Shown here: in pieces, positions 14,712 through 21,894 of the stretch
Layout: each line of letters starts with the position of its first letter
Position numbering within the stretch: the stretch's first letter is position 1
Made by a program: the position numbers and the translations under genes
From: Streptomyces sp. NRRL F-6131
GTDB lineage: Bacteria > Actinomycetota > Actinomycetes > Streptomycetales > Streptomycetaceae
Length of the DNA: 28,221 bases
NCBI GenBank assembly: GCA_000719695.1
Contig: JOHN01000083.1
Location: forward strand, 1-28,221
Direction: 5' to 3'
Notes under the pieces: generated by a model
The model's database searches: none
Told to the model about the DNA's origin: nothing
Seen by the model: the letters and a program-made list of their open reading frames with translations, nothing else

Positions 14712-16189
14712 TCGACGACGCCCCCGAGGCCCGCACGTCCCGCGCCGCCGCTGCCGCCGCTGCCGTCGCTGGTCCCGCTGGTCCCGCTGCTCCCGCCGCC
14801 ACCGCTGCTCCCGGTGCTCCCGCTGCTCCCGCCGCTCCCGCGCCGGAGGAGCTCGCGCCGGAGGCCCTGCGCGAGGCCATCGCCGTCGAGCTGCTGGCCG
14901 CCCGTGCCCGCACCGCCGCGCTCACCGACTGCGTCGAGGACCACGACCTCACCGCCCAGCACTCCCCGCTGATGTCGCCCCTGGTCTGGGACCTCGCGCA
15001 CATCGGCAACCAGGAGGAGCTCTGGCTGCTGCGCAACATCGGCGGCCGCGATCCGATGCGCCCCGAGATCGACCCGCTCTACGACGCCTTCGAGCACCCG
15101 CGCGCCGAACGGCCCACCCTGCCGCTGCTGCCGCCCGCCGAGGCCCGCGCCTACGCGGGCGAGGTCCGCGGCCGGGTGCTCGACCTGCTCGCCGCCAGCC
15201 CGCTGGAGGGCGCGCCGCTGCTCACCGCCGGGTTCGCCTTCGGCATGATCGCCCAGCACGAACAGCAGCACGACGAGACGATGCTGATCACCCACCAGCT
15301 CCGCAGGGGCGAACCCGCGCTGGCCGCGCCCGCGCCGCCGCCCGCCCCGGCGGACGCCGCCGCACTGCCCGCCGAGGTGCTCGTCCCGGCCGGCCCGTTC
15401 ACCATGGGCACCGACACCGAGCCCTGGGCGCTGGACAACGAACGCCCCGCCCACCGCGTCGACCTGCCCGCCTTCCGGCTGGACACCACCCCGGTCACCA
15501 ACGCCGCCTACCTGCGGTTCGTCGAGGACGGCGGCTACGACGAGCCGCACTGGTGGACGCCCGAGGGCTGGGCGCACCGGCGCGGCGCCGACCTGACCGC
15601 GCCGCTGTTCTGGCGCCACGAGGACGGCCAGTGGCTGCGCCGCCGGTTCGGCGTGCTGGAGCCGGTGCCGCTCGACGAACCGGTGCTGCACGTCAGCTGG
15701 TACGAGGCGGACGCCTACGCCCGGTGGGCCGGGCGCCGGCTGCCGACCGAGGCCGAGTGGGAGAAGGCCGCCCGGCACGACCCCGCCACCGGCCGCTCCC
15801 GCCGCTACCCGTGGGGCGACGCCGCCCCCGGCGCCGAGCACGCCAACCTGGGCCAGCGACACCTGCGCCCGGCCCCGGCCGGCAGCTACCCGGCCGGCCA
15901 GTCCCCCTACGGCGCACGGCAGTTGATGGGCGACGTGTGGGAGTGGACGGCCAGCGACTTCCGGCCGTACCCGGGCTTCCGGGCCTGGCCGTACCGGGAG
16001 TACTCGGAGGTGTTCTTCGGGCCGGAGTACAAGGTGCTGCGCGGCGGCTGCTTCGCGGTGGCGCCGGTCGCCTGCCGGGGCACCTTCCGCAACTGGGACT
16101 ATCCGGTCCGGCGGCAGATCTTCGCCGGCTTCCGCACCGCCGCCGACGTCCCGGACGGCTCCGGGACCGCCGCCACGGAGTCCGGCTGA
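14708..16189 (+). CDS. egtB: Hercynylcysteine S-oxide synthase EgtB (iron-dependent)
   Basis: This 493-residue enzyme uses a non-haem iron and O2 to couple hercynine with gamma-glutamylcysteine. The N-terminal DinB-like domain (about 50-200) carries the three-histidine iron site: His98 in WDLAHIGNQ, and His184 and His188 in AQHEQQHDE. A C-type-lectin-like FGE-sulfatase domain follows (about 224-485: GPFTMGTD, NERPAHRVDLP, RLPTEAEWEKAAR, MGDVWEWTAS, VLRGGCFA, FRNWDYP). Residues about 13-46 are an Ala/Pro/Gly tract encoded largely with GCT, GGT and CCC codons, unlike the rest of the gene. A strong GGAGGAGG precedes the ATG at 14708, which overlaps the egtA stop. Confidence 0.95.
   Translation: MIDDAPEARTSRAAAAAAAVAGPAGPAAPAATAAPGAPAAPAAPAPEELAPEALREAIAVELLAARARTAALTDCVEDHDLTAQHSPLMSPLVWDLAHIGNQEELWLLRNIGGRDPMRPEIDPLYDAFEHPRAERPTLPLLPPAEARAYAGEVRGRVLDLLAASPLEGAPLLTAGFAFGMIAQHEQQHDETMLITHQLRRGEPALAAPAPPPAPADAAALPAEVLVPAGPFTMGTDTEPWALDNERPAHRVDLPAFRLDTTPVTNAAYLRFVEDGGYDEPHWWTPEGWAHRRGADLTAPLFWRHEDGQWLRRRFGVLEPVPLDEPVLHVSWYEADAYARWAGRRLPTEAEWEKAARHDPATGRSRRYPWGDAAPGAEHANLGQRHLRPAPAGSYPAGQSPYGARQLMGDVWEWTASDFRPYPGFRAWPYREYSEVFFGPEYKVLRGGCFAVAPVACRGTFRNWDYPVRRQIFAGFRTAADVPDGSGTAATESG
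14750..14836 (+). repeat. Low-complexity Ala/Pro tract with atypical GCT/GGT codons inside egtB
   Basis: Codons 15-43 of egtB contain twelve GCT and three GGT codons, in a genome that otherwise ends codons in C or G. The DNA is a simple series of GCT, GCC and CCC triplets, which points to recent triplet expansion or slippage rather than ordinary coding selection. Confidence 0.8.
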
Positions 16190-16926
16190 TGTGCCGCCAC
16201 CTCGCCTACCTGGGCGAGCCCGTGTCCCCCCGGGCCCTGCTGGTGGAACCGCCGTTCGGCCTCCACCGGCAGTCCTGGGCGCCGCGCCTGCAGCAGTACG
16301 GCACCGTCAACGCGGACGGCTTCGGCCTCGGCTGGTACGCGGACGGCGACGAGGTCCCGGCCCGCTACCGGCGGGCCGGGCCGATCTGGGCGGACGCCTC
16401 GTTCGCCGACCTCGCCCGGGTCCTGCGCACCCGGGCGCTGCTGGCCGCCGTCCGATCGGCCACCGAGGGCTGCGCGGCCGGCGAGGAGGCGGCCGCGCCG
16501 TTCGCCGCCGGGCGCTGGCTGTTCAGCCACAACGGGGCGCTGGCCGGCTGGCCGGAGCAGTCGGGCGCGCTCGCCGCGCTGCTGCCGCCCGCCGAGCTGC
16601 TCGAGCTGGTGGCGCGCACCGACTCGGCCCTGCTGTGGGCGCTCGCGCTGCATCGGCTGCGCGCGGGCGCCGGGCTCGGCGACGCGCTGGCCGCCACCGT
16701 CACGGAGGCCGCCGCGCACACCACCGGCCGGATGAACCTGCTGCTCACCGACGGCCGGGAGATCGCCGCCACCGCCTGGGGCGACACCCTGCACCACCGG
16801 ACGGTGCCCGGCCTCGGCGTCCTGGTCGCCTCCGAGCCCTCCGACGACCACCCCGGCTGGACGGCCGTGCCGGACCGGTCGCTGCTGCTGGCCGGTCCGG
16901 ACGGGGTCGCCGTCAAACCGCTCTGA
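16189..16926 (+). CDS. egtC: Gamma-glutamyl-hercynylcysteine S-oxide hydrolase EgtC
   Basis: This 245-residue class II glutamine-amidotransferase-like hydrolase removes the gamma-glutamyl group from the EgtB product. The mature N-terminal nucleophile is Cys2 (MCRHLAYLGEP). Other Ntn-hydrolase features are NADGFGLGWYADGD, the substrate-contact region around RSATEG, and FSHNGALAGW. The ATG at 16189 overlaps the egtB stop by one base (TGATG), so translation is coupled and the N-terminal Cys is fixed. The last codons and stop form the first, degenerate copy of a 17-bp tandem repeat that fills the gap to egtD. Confidence 0.95.
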   Translation: MCRHLAYLGEPVSPRALLVEPPFGLHRQSWAPRLQQYGTVNADGFGLGWYADGDEVPARYRRAGPIWADASFADLARVLRTRALLAAVRSATEGCAAGEEAAAPFAAGRWLFSHNGALAGWPEQSGALAALLPPAELLELVARTDSALLWALALHRLRAGAGLGDALAATVTEAAAHTTGRMNLLLTDGREIAATAWGDTLHHRTVPGLGVLVASEPSDDHPGWTAVPDRSLLLAGPDGVAVKPL

Positions 16927-16998
16927 CCGTCGAACCGCTCCGGGCGCCGAACCGCTCCGACACCGAACCGCTCCGGGCACCGAACCGCTCCGAGTGTG
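16914..16998 (+). repeat. 17-bp tandem repeat array starting in the egtC stop and filling the egtC-egtD gap
   Basis: Five copies lie end to end at 16914, 16931, 16948, 16964 and 16981, with a unit close to CGAACCGCTCCGGGCGC; the third is 16 bases. The first copy is degenerate and contains the egtC TGA. The later copies would be codons if the stop were absent, so the array looks like a spread of the gene's 3' end into the intergenic space. Confidence 0.9.
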
Positions 16999-17045
16999 AT
17001 TCCTCAGCCCGTCTCTTCACTTACTGAACAGAGGATCCATCTGTC

Positions 17046-18017
17046 ATGAGCACCTTTGATCTCACCCGTCTGCTGCCCGCCGACCACTTCAGCACGGCAC
17101 TGCGCCACGACGTCGGCTCCGGCCTCACCGCCGAACCCAAGACGCTGCCGCCCAAGTGGTTCTACGACGCGCGGGGCAGCGAGCTGTTCGAGGAGATCAC
17201 CCGGCTGCCGGAGTACTACCCGACCCGCGCCGAGCGGGCCATCCTGACCGCCCGGGCCGGCGAGATCGCCGCCGCCACCCGGGCCCGCACCCTGGTCGAG
17301 CTCGGCTCGGGCTCATCCGAGAAGACCCGGCTGCTCCTGGACGCGCTGCGCGACCTGGGCACGCTGGAGACGTACGTGCCGGTGGACGTCAGCGAGAGCG
17401 CGCTGACGGCGGCCGGCGAGGCGCTCGCCGAGGAGTACCCGGGGCTGGCGGTGCACGGCGTGCTGGCCGACTTCACCGCCCGGCTCGACCTGCCGCCGGC
17501 CGGCGGCCCCCGGCTGGTCGCCTTCCTCGGCGGCACCCTCGGCAACCTGCTGCCGCCCGAGCGGGCCGACTTCCTGCGCGGGCTGCGGGCCGCGCTCGAC
17601 CCGGGCGACTTCCTGCTGCTCGGCACCGACCTGGTCAAGGACCCGGCCGTGCTGGTGGCGGCGTACGACGACGCGGCGGGGGTGACCGCGGAGTTCAACC
17701 GGAACGTGCTCAACGTGCTGAACCGCGAGCTGGCCGCCGACTTCGACCCGGCGACGTTCGCGCACGTGGCGCTCTGGGACGCCGAGCAGGAGTGGATCGA
17801 GATGCGGCTGCGCTCGCTCACCGAGCAGACCGTGAAGATCCCGGCACTGGACCTGCCGGTGCACTTCGCGGCGGGCGAGGAGCTGCGCACCGAGGTGTCG
17901 GCGAAGTTCCGCCGGGAGCGGGTGGCCGAGGAGCTGGCCGCGGCCGACCTGCGGCTCTCGGCCTGGTGGACGGACGACCAGGGCCGGTTCGGGCTGTCGC
18001 TGGCGCAACCGGCCTGA
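17046..18017 (+). CDS. egtD: L-histidine N-alpha-methyltransferase EgtD
   Basis: This 323-residue enzyme trimethylates histidine to hercynine with three SAM, the first committed step of ergothioneine synthesis. Diagnostic stretches are [16 protein letters not shown] and PEYYPTRAE near the N-terminus, [10 protein letters not shown] (SAM motif I), [27 protein letters not shown] (histidine-binding region) and RTEVSAKF. Length is as expected. It lies 119 bases after egtC, so coupling is broken by the 17-bp repeat array and egtD may have its own promoter. GAGG lies 11 bases before the ATG. No egtE lyase is in the window; in actinomycetes that step is often encoded elsewhere. Confidence 0.95.
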   Translation: MSTFDLTRLLPADHFSTALRHDVGSGLTAEPKTLPPKWFYDARGSELFEEITRLPEYYPTRAERAILTARAGEIAAATRARTLVELGSGSSEKTRLLLDALRDLGTLETYVPVDVSESALTAAGEALAEEYPGLAVHGVLADFTARLDLPPAGGPRLVAFLGGTLGNLLPPERADFLRGLRAALDPGDFLLLGTDLVKDPAVLVAAYDDAAGVTAEFNRNVLNVLNRELAADFDPATFAHVALWDAEQEWIEMRLRSLTEQTVKIPALDLPVHFAAGEELRTEVSAKFRRERVAEELAAADLRLSAWWTDDQGRFGLSLAQPA

Positions 18018-18166
18018 GGCGGGCGGCCAGTTCGGGGTGGATATTTGATTGTTCACCTTACGAATCTGAAGAGTCACTCGAGGGGCATCCCGCGTACAAC
18101 ACTTGAACATTGAGGGGTTACGATCTCGGCTACCAAGCTCAGCGTTGAGTGTCAGGAGTCAAGATC
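18018..18166 (+). promoter_or_regulatory. A/T-rich upstream region of the sugar permease gene
   Basis: This 149-bp gap is clearly less GC-rich than its flanks (for example GGATATTTGATTGTTCACC at 18037-18055), which is typical of a regulated promoter. Candidate hexamers are TTGAAC (18103-18108) and TTGAGG (18110-18115), with TACGAT or TACCAA downstream, but none of the spacings is ideal. A promoter is likely here; its exact position is not resolved. Confidence 0.4.
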
Positions 18167-19603
18167 GTGAGCGTCACCCAGAAGTCCGCGGGGCCCTCGG
18201 GGGCGGAGACCGGGCCGGCACCGTCCGGCCGGCTCGGCTTCGTCGTCTTCATCACCGCCGCCGCGGCCCTCGGCGGCTTCCTGTTCGGCTACGACAGCTC
18301 GGTGATCAACGGCGCCGTCTCCGGCATCCAGGAGAAGTTCGGCGTCGGCGACGGCGTGACCGGTCTGATCGTCTCCTCCGCCCTGCTGGGCTCGGCGGTC
18401 GGCGCCGCGCTGGCCGGCCGGTTCGCCGACCACTACGGCCGGATCACCGTGATGAAGGCCGGGGCGCTGCTCTTCGCCGTCAGCGCGGTCGGCTCGATGC
18501 TGCCGTTCTCCGCCTGGGACCTCGCCTTCTGGCGCGTCCTCGGCGGCGCGGCCATCGGCATCGCCTCGGTGATCGCCCCGACCTACATCGCGGAGGTGGC
18601 GCCCACCCAGTACCGCGGCCGGCTGGCCTCCTTCCAGCAGGCGGCCATCGTGCTCGGCATCGCCATCTCGCAGCTGGTCAACTGGCTGCTGGCGGACGCC
18701 GCCGGCGGCGACACCCGCGGCGGGCTGCTCGGCCTGGAGGCCTGGCAGTGGATGCTCGGCATCTGCGTCGTCCCGGCCGTGGTCTACTTCGTGCTCGCCT
18801 CGACCATCCCCGAGTCGCCGCGCTTCCTCATCGCGGCCGGCCGGCTCGACGAGGCCCGCACCGTGCTCGCCGACGTCGAGGGCGAGCACGCCGACACCGA
18901 CGCCCGGATCGCCGAGATCCAGGGCCTGATCGACTCCGACCACCGGCCGCGCTTCCGCGACCTGCTCGGCGGCTCCTTCGGCCTGCTGCCGATCGTCTGG
19001 GTCGGCATCGGCCTGTCGGTCTTCCAGCAGCTGGTCGGCATCAACGTGATCTTCTACTACTCGTCGATCCTCTGGCAGTCCGTCGGCATCGACCAGTCCA
19101 ACTCGCTGCTGATCAGCTTCATCGGCTCGGTCATCAACATCCTCGGCACCGCGGTCGCGATCCTGCTGGTCGACCGGATCGGCCGCAAGCCGCTCGCACT
19201 GATCGGCTCGGCCGGCATGGCCGTCGCACTGGGCGCCTGCGCCTGGGCGTTCTCCTCCGCCACCGGCAGCGGCGACGAGGTCACCCTGCCCGACCTCCAG
19301 GGCACCGTCGCGCTGATCGCCGCCAACGCCTTCGTGCTGTTCTTCGCGCTCTCCTGGGGCGTGGTGGTCTGGGTGATGCTCGGCGAGATGTTCCCCAACC
19401 GGATCCGCGCCGCCGCGCTCTCGGTGGCCGCCTCCGCGCAGTGGATCGCCAACTGGGCGATCACCGTCTCGTTCCCGGCGCTCTCGCGCTGGAACCTCTC
19501 CGCGACCTACCTCGCGTACGCGGTCTTCGCGGCCCTGTCGATCGTCTTCGTGGCGAAGTTCATGAAGGAGACCAAGGGCGTCCGCCTGGAGGACATGGGC
19601 TGA
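18167..19603 (+). CDS. glcP: Sugar porter MFS permease, GlcP-like (glucose/H+ symporter)
   Basis: This 478-residue, twelve-helix major facilitator protein should import glucose with protons across the cell membrane. Sugar-porter signatures are GGFLFGYDSSVINGAVSGI, GRFADHYGR, the PESPRFL loop, the QQLVGINVIFYYS helix and DRIGRKPLALIG, with a final KETKGVRLEDMG. The whole sequence closely follows Streptomyces GlcP as I remember it, including FALSWGVVVWVMLGEMFPNRIRAAAL. The GTG at 18167 has GGAG eight bases upstream; the alternative GTG at 18149 has none, so the shorter form is chosen. A GC-rich hairpin follows the stop. Glucose specificity is inferred from resemblance; other hexoses are possible. 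Confidence 0.88.
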   Translation: MSVTQKSAGPSGAETGPAPSGRLGFVVFITAAAALGGFLFGYDSSVINGAVSGIQEKFGVGDGVTGLIVSSALLGSAVGAALAGRFADHYGRITVMKAGALLFAVSAVGSMLPFSAWDLAFWRVLGGAAIGIASVIAPTYIAEVAPTQYRGRLASFQQAAIVLGIAISQLVNWLLADAAGGDTRGGLLGLEAWQWMLGICVVPAVVYFVLASTIPESPRFLIAAGRLDEARTVLADVEGEHADTDARIAEIQGLIDSDHRPRFRDLLGGSFGLLPIVWVGIGLSVFQQLVGINVIFYYSSILWQSVGIDQSNSLLISFIGSVINILGTAVAILLVDRIGRKPLALIGSAGMAVALGACAWAFSSATGSGDEVTLPDLQGTVALIAANAFVLFFALSWGVVVWVMLGEMFPNRIRAAALSVAASAQWIANWAITVSFPALSRWNLSATYLAYAVFAALSIVFVAKFMKETKGVRLEDMG

Positions 19604-19622
19604 GAACCCCGTTCACGGCCCT

Positions 19623-19665
19623 CGGCCCCCGCACCCTAGCGCGACAACGCCGGGGTCGGGGGCCG
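19623..19665 (+). terminator. Hairpin terminator after the sugar permease gene
   Basis: CGGCCCCCG (19623-19631) pairs perfectly with CGGGGGCCG (19657-19665), and a further CCC/GGG pairs inside. The hairpin begins 20 bases after the permease stop. There is no T run, as is common for GC-rich actinomycete terminators. It separates the permease from the nitric oxide synthase gene. Confidence 0.65.
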
Positions 19666-19715
19666 AATCGTTCACTCCCTGCGGCCGGGCGGGCACCTCC
19701 GGTTTCCTGTCCGGC

Positions 19716-19729
19716 AGGAGGGATGTCCT
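19716..19729 (+). promoter_or_regulatory. Ribosome binding site that questions the nitric oxide synthase start
   Basis: AGGAGGG (19716-19722) touches the ATG at 19723, too close for normal initiation. TTG at 19729, in the same frame, lies six bases away, which is ideal. The real start may therefore be TTG, shortening the protein by two residues. Confidence 0.55.
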
Positions 19730-21006
19730 TGATCTTCGACCGGCTACGCACCCGCAGCACGCGCGGCGACCGCACCGACCGCGGTCCGCGCCGCGCCACC
19801 GCCGGCGCCACCGCACCCGTCGGCGCCTGTCCCTATTCGCACGGCCACGTCCACGGCCACCTGGTGCCGGAGGAGCCGCCCGGCGCCGTTCCCAGCACCT
19901 CGGAACCGGCCCCCGACGAGGAGTTCACCGACCCCCGGCAGGCCGCCGACTTCGTCCGGCAGTTCCACCACGAACAGCCCGCCGCCGGCGACGCAGCCGC
20001 CCGCATCCGCGCCGTCCTCGACGAGATCGACCGCACCGGCACCTACGAGCACACCCCCGCCGAACTCGCCTACGGCGCCAAGCTCGCCTGGCGCAACGCC
20101 GCCCGCTGCATCGGCCGGCTCTACTGGCGCAGCCTGGTGGTGCGCGACCTGCGCCACCTCTCCTCCGCCGACGACATCGCCGCCGAGTGCTTCAACCACC
20201 TGCGCACCGCCACCAACGGCGGGCGGATCCGTCCGGTGGTGTCGGTGTTCGCCCCCGACCGGCCCGGCCGTCCGGCCGCCCGGATCGTCAACCAGCAGCT
20301 CGTCCGCTACGCCGGGCACCCCGGCCCCGACGGCCGCTGGATCGGCGACCCGGCCGGCGCGCAGCTCGCCGCCCGGGCCCGCGACCTCGGCTGGAAGTGC
20401 GGCGAGGAGCCGTTCGAGGTGCTGCCGCTGCTCGTCCAGGAGCGGCCCGGCGAGCGGCCCGAGTGGTACGAGCTGCCGGAGGACACCACGCTGGAGGTCC
20501 GGCTCTCCCACCCCGAGCACCCGTGGTTCGCCGACCTCGGCCTGCGCTGGTACGCGGTGCCGGCGATCAGCGACATGACCCTGGAGATCGGCGGCGTCCG
20601 CTACCCGACCGCGCCGTTCAACGGCTGGTACATGGGCACCGAGATCGGCGCCCGCAACCTGGCCGACGCCGACCGCTACGCCATGCTGACCCCCGTCGCC
20701 GAACGGCTCGGCCTGGACACCTCCAGCGACCGCACGCTCTGGCGGGACCGCGCGCTGGTGGAGCTGAACATCGCCGTGCTGCACTCGTTCCAGGAGGCCG
20801 GGGTGACGGTGGCCGACCACCACACCGAGTCCGAGCGGTTCCTCAAGCACGTCGCGCAGGAGAAGCGACTGGGCCGGCCGACGCCCGCCGACTGGAGCTG
20901 GATCGTGCCGCCGGTCTCCGGAGGGCTGACGCCCGTCTACCACCGGTACTACGACCCGGTGGACCCCGCGGCGCGCCCGGCGTTCGTGGTCCGCGAGCCC
21001 TGGTGA
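19723..21006 (+). CDS. nos: Nitric oxide synthase, oxygenase domain only
   Basis: This 427-residue enzyme should oxidise L-arginine to citrulline and NO at a haem-thiolate centre, with electrons from a separate cellular reductase. The haem-ligand Cys129 lies in WRNAARCIGRLYW. PFNGWYMGTEIGARN carries the arginine-binding Glu307, and WSWIVPPVSGG is the C-terminal pterin/dimer region. Bacterial enzymes are usually about 350-370 residues. Here an N-terminal extension of about 65 residues contains the cluster CPYSHGHVHGH (Cys36, His40, 42, 44, 46), a possible metal- or haem-binding tail. No reductase domain is fused. The last 58 bases overlap the convergent TetR gene. NO-protective or biosynthetic nitration roles are known in the genus; no nitrating P450 is nearby. 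Confidence 0.93.
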   Translation: MSLIFDRLRTRSTRGDRTDRGPRRATAGATAPVGACPYSHGHVHGHLVPEEPPGAVPSTSEPAPDEEFTDPRQAADFVRQFHHEQPAAGDAAARIRAVLDEIDRTGTYEHTPAELAYGAKLAWRNAARCIGRLYWRSLVVRDLRHLSSADDIAAECFNHLRTATNGGRIRPVVSVFAPDRPGRPAARIVNQQLVRYAGHPGPDGRWIGDPAGAQLAARARDLGWKCGEEPFEVLPLLVQERPGERPEWYELPEDTTLEVRLSHPEHPWFADLGLRWYAVPAISDMTLEIGGVRYPTAPFNGWYMGTEIGARNLADADRYAMLTPVAERLGLDTSSDRTLWRDRALVELNIAVLHSFQEAGVTVADHHTESERFLKHVAQEKRLGRPTPADWSWIVPPVSGGLTPVYHRYYDPVDPAARPAFVVREPW

Positions 21007-21665
21007 TCACCCTGCCCGCCGCGGTGACCGGCCTGCTCCAGCCGTTCGAAGCGCAGCGCCAGTCCGTCGAGGAGCGCCTCCAACCCCGTCTCGAAGGCGC
21101 CCTCGTCGACGGCCGCGCGGTGCTCGGCCAGCCGGTGCGCCTCGCCGAGGTGCGGGTAGTCGGCCGCGTCGTACAGTCCGGCGTCCTCCGGGAAGCCGGC
21201 CGCGAAGGAGGCCAGGGCCGAACCGGTGACGAAGTACCGCATCAGCGCGCCGATCCTGGTCGCCTGCCCGCGCGGCCAGCCCGCCTCGACCAGGCAGCCG
21301 AAGACGGCGTCGGCCAGCCGCAGCGCGTTCGGCCGGCGTCCGGGGCCCTGGGCCAGCACCGGGACGATGTGGGGGTGGGCGGCGAGCGCGGCGCGGTAGG
21401 AGCGGGCCCAGTCGCGCAGCGCCTCCGGCCAGGGCGTGCCGGTGGTGAACATCGACAGGTCGACTTCCCCGATCACCCCGTCCACCACCGCGTCCAGCAG
21501 TTCGTCCTTGGTGGCGAAGTGGTTGTAGAGGGACGGCCCGCTCACCGAGAGCTCGCCGGCCAGGCGGCGGGTGGAGAGCGCGGCCAGGCCCTCCTCGTCG
21601 ACCAGCCGCAGGGCGGCGGCGACGATGCGCTCGCGGTTGAGCAGGGGGGTGCGCGGGCGGGGCAT
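20949..21665 (-). CDS. TetR-family transcriptional repressor
   Basis: This 238-residue regulator has an N-terminal TetR helix-turn-helix at about residues 10-56 (RERIVAAALRLVDEEGLAAL then RLAGELSVSGPSLYNHF) and a TetR_C_1-type ligand/dimer domain (about 80-210). The start at 21665 has GGAGGAG eight bases upstream. The C-terminal 20 or so residues are hydrophilic and are read antisense to the end of the nitric oxide synthase gene. It is divergent from the acyl-CoA dehydrogenase operon, so it probably represses that operon and itself by binding the palindrome at 21859-21877. The ligand is likely an acyl-CoA or related acid; this is inference from context. Confidence 0.9.
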   Translation of the reverse strand: MPRPRTPLLNRERIVAAALRLVDEEGLAALSTRRLAGELSVSGPSLYNHFATKDELLDAVVDGVIGEVDLSMFTTGTPWPEALRDWARSYRAALAAHPHIVPVLAQGPGRRPNALRLADAVFGCLVEAGWPRGQATRIGALMRYFVTGSALASFAAGFPEDAGLYDAADYPHLGEAHRLAEHRAAVDEGAFETGLEALLDGLALRFERLEQAGHRGGQGDHQGSRTTNAGRAAGSTGS

Positions 21666-21697
21666 CGGCGCGGCTCCTCCGGTGGACGGGTTCGGTC

Positions 21698-21713
21698 GGG
21701 TGGGCGGGTCGGG
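21698..21713 (+). other. Canonical G-quadruplex motif in the tetR leader
   Basis: GGGTGGGCGGGTCGGG has four G3 runs with loops of 1, 1 and 2 bases, a compact arrangement favourable to quadruplex folding. It lies 33-48 bases upstream of the tetR start on the strand opposite the mRNA, so it would form in the template strand. GC-rich genomes contain many such motifs. Confidence 0.6.
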
Positions 21714-21788
21714 TCGCGCGGGTGGTGCGTCGGGTCGCGTGGGTGGGGCGTCCGGACGGGCGGGTGCGTCCGGACGGGTGGGCTCGGT
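21711..21788 (+). repeat. G-rich tandem repeats upstream of tetR (21- and 18-bp units)
   Basis: Two 21-bp units (21711-21731, 21732-21752; two differences) are followed by two 18-bp units starting CGGACGGG (21753, 21771). All units end or nearly end in GCGTC and share the GGGTGG or GGGTGC core, so the array grew from one element. It lies between tetR and the acyl-CoA dehydrogenase gene. Confidence 0.75.
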
Positions 21789-21843
21789 GCGGGGCCGGGC
21801 CGATTCTGACAGGTCCCCCTTCCCAGGAGGCCCCGGCCGGGGC

Positions 21844-21877
21844 TACAGTCCCACCGTAAAACTTGCAGCGCTAGTTT
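21844..21877 (+). promoter_or_regulatory. Putative promoter and TetR operator before the acyl-CoA dehydrogenase operon
   Basis: A -10-like TACAGT (21844-21849) is followed by the imperfect palindrome AAACTTGCAGCGCTAGTTT (21859-21877; arms AAACT/AGTTT with inner GC/GC). Transcription would start near 21856, so a repressor on the palindrome would block elongation or initiation. It is the clearest inverted repeat in this divergent region. No good -35 box is visible. TetR binding is inferred from position. Confidence 0.55.
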
Positions 21878-21894
21878 AACCGGGATTGGTCGCC

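Noticed and set aside
16914..16998. The 17-bp array as a CRISPR
   Set aside because: Copies are directly adjacent with no spacers and no cas genes are near; it is a simple tandem repeat.
13338..18017. A possible egtE (C-S lyase) gene within the ergothioneine cluster
   Set aside because: No PLP-dependent lyase is encoded anywhere in the window; the last step must be encoded elsewhere.
17156..18106. A 316-codon plus-strand frame inside egtD running towards the permease
   Set aside because: It is out of frame with egtD, lacks motifs and is a shadow; egtD motifs are intact in the chosen frame.
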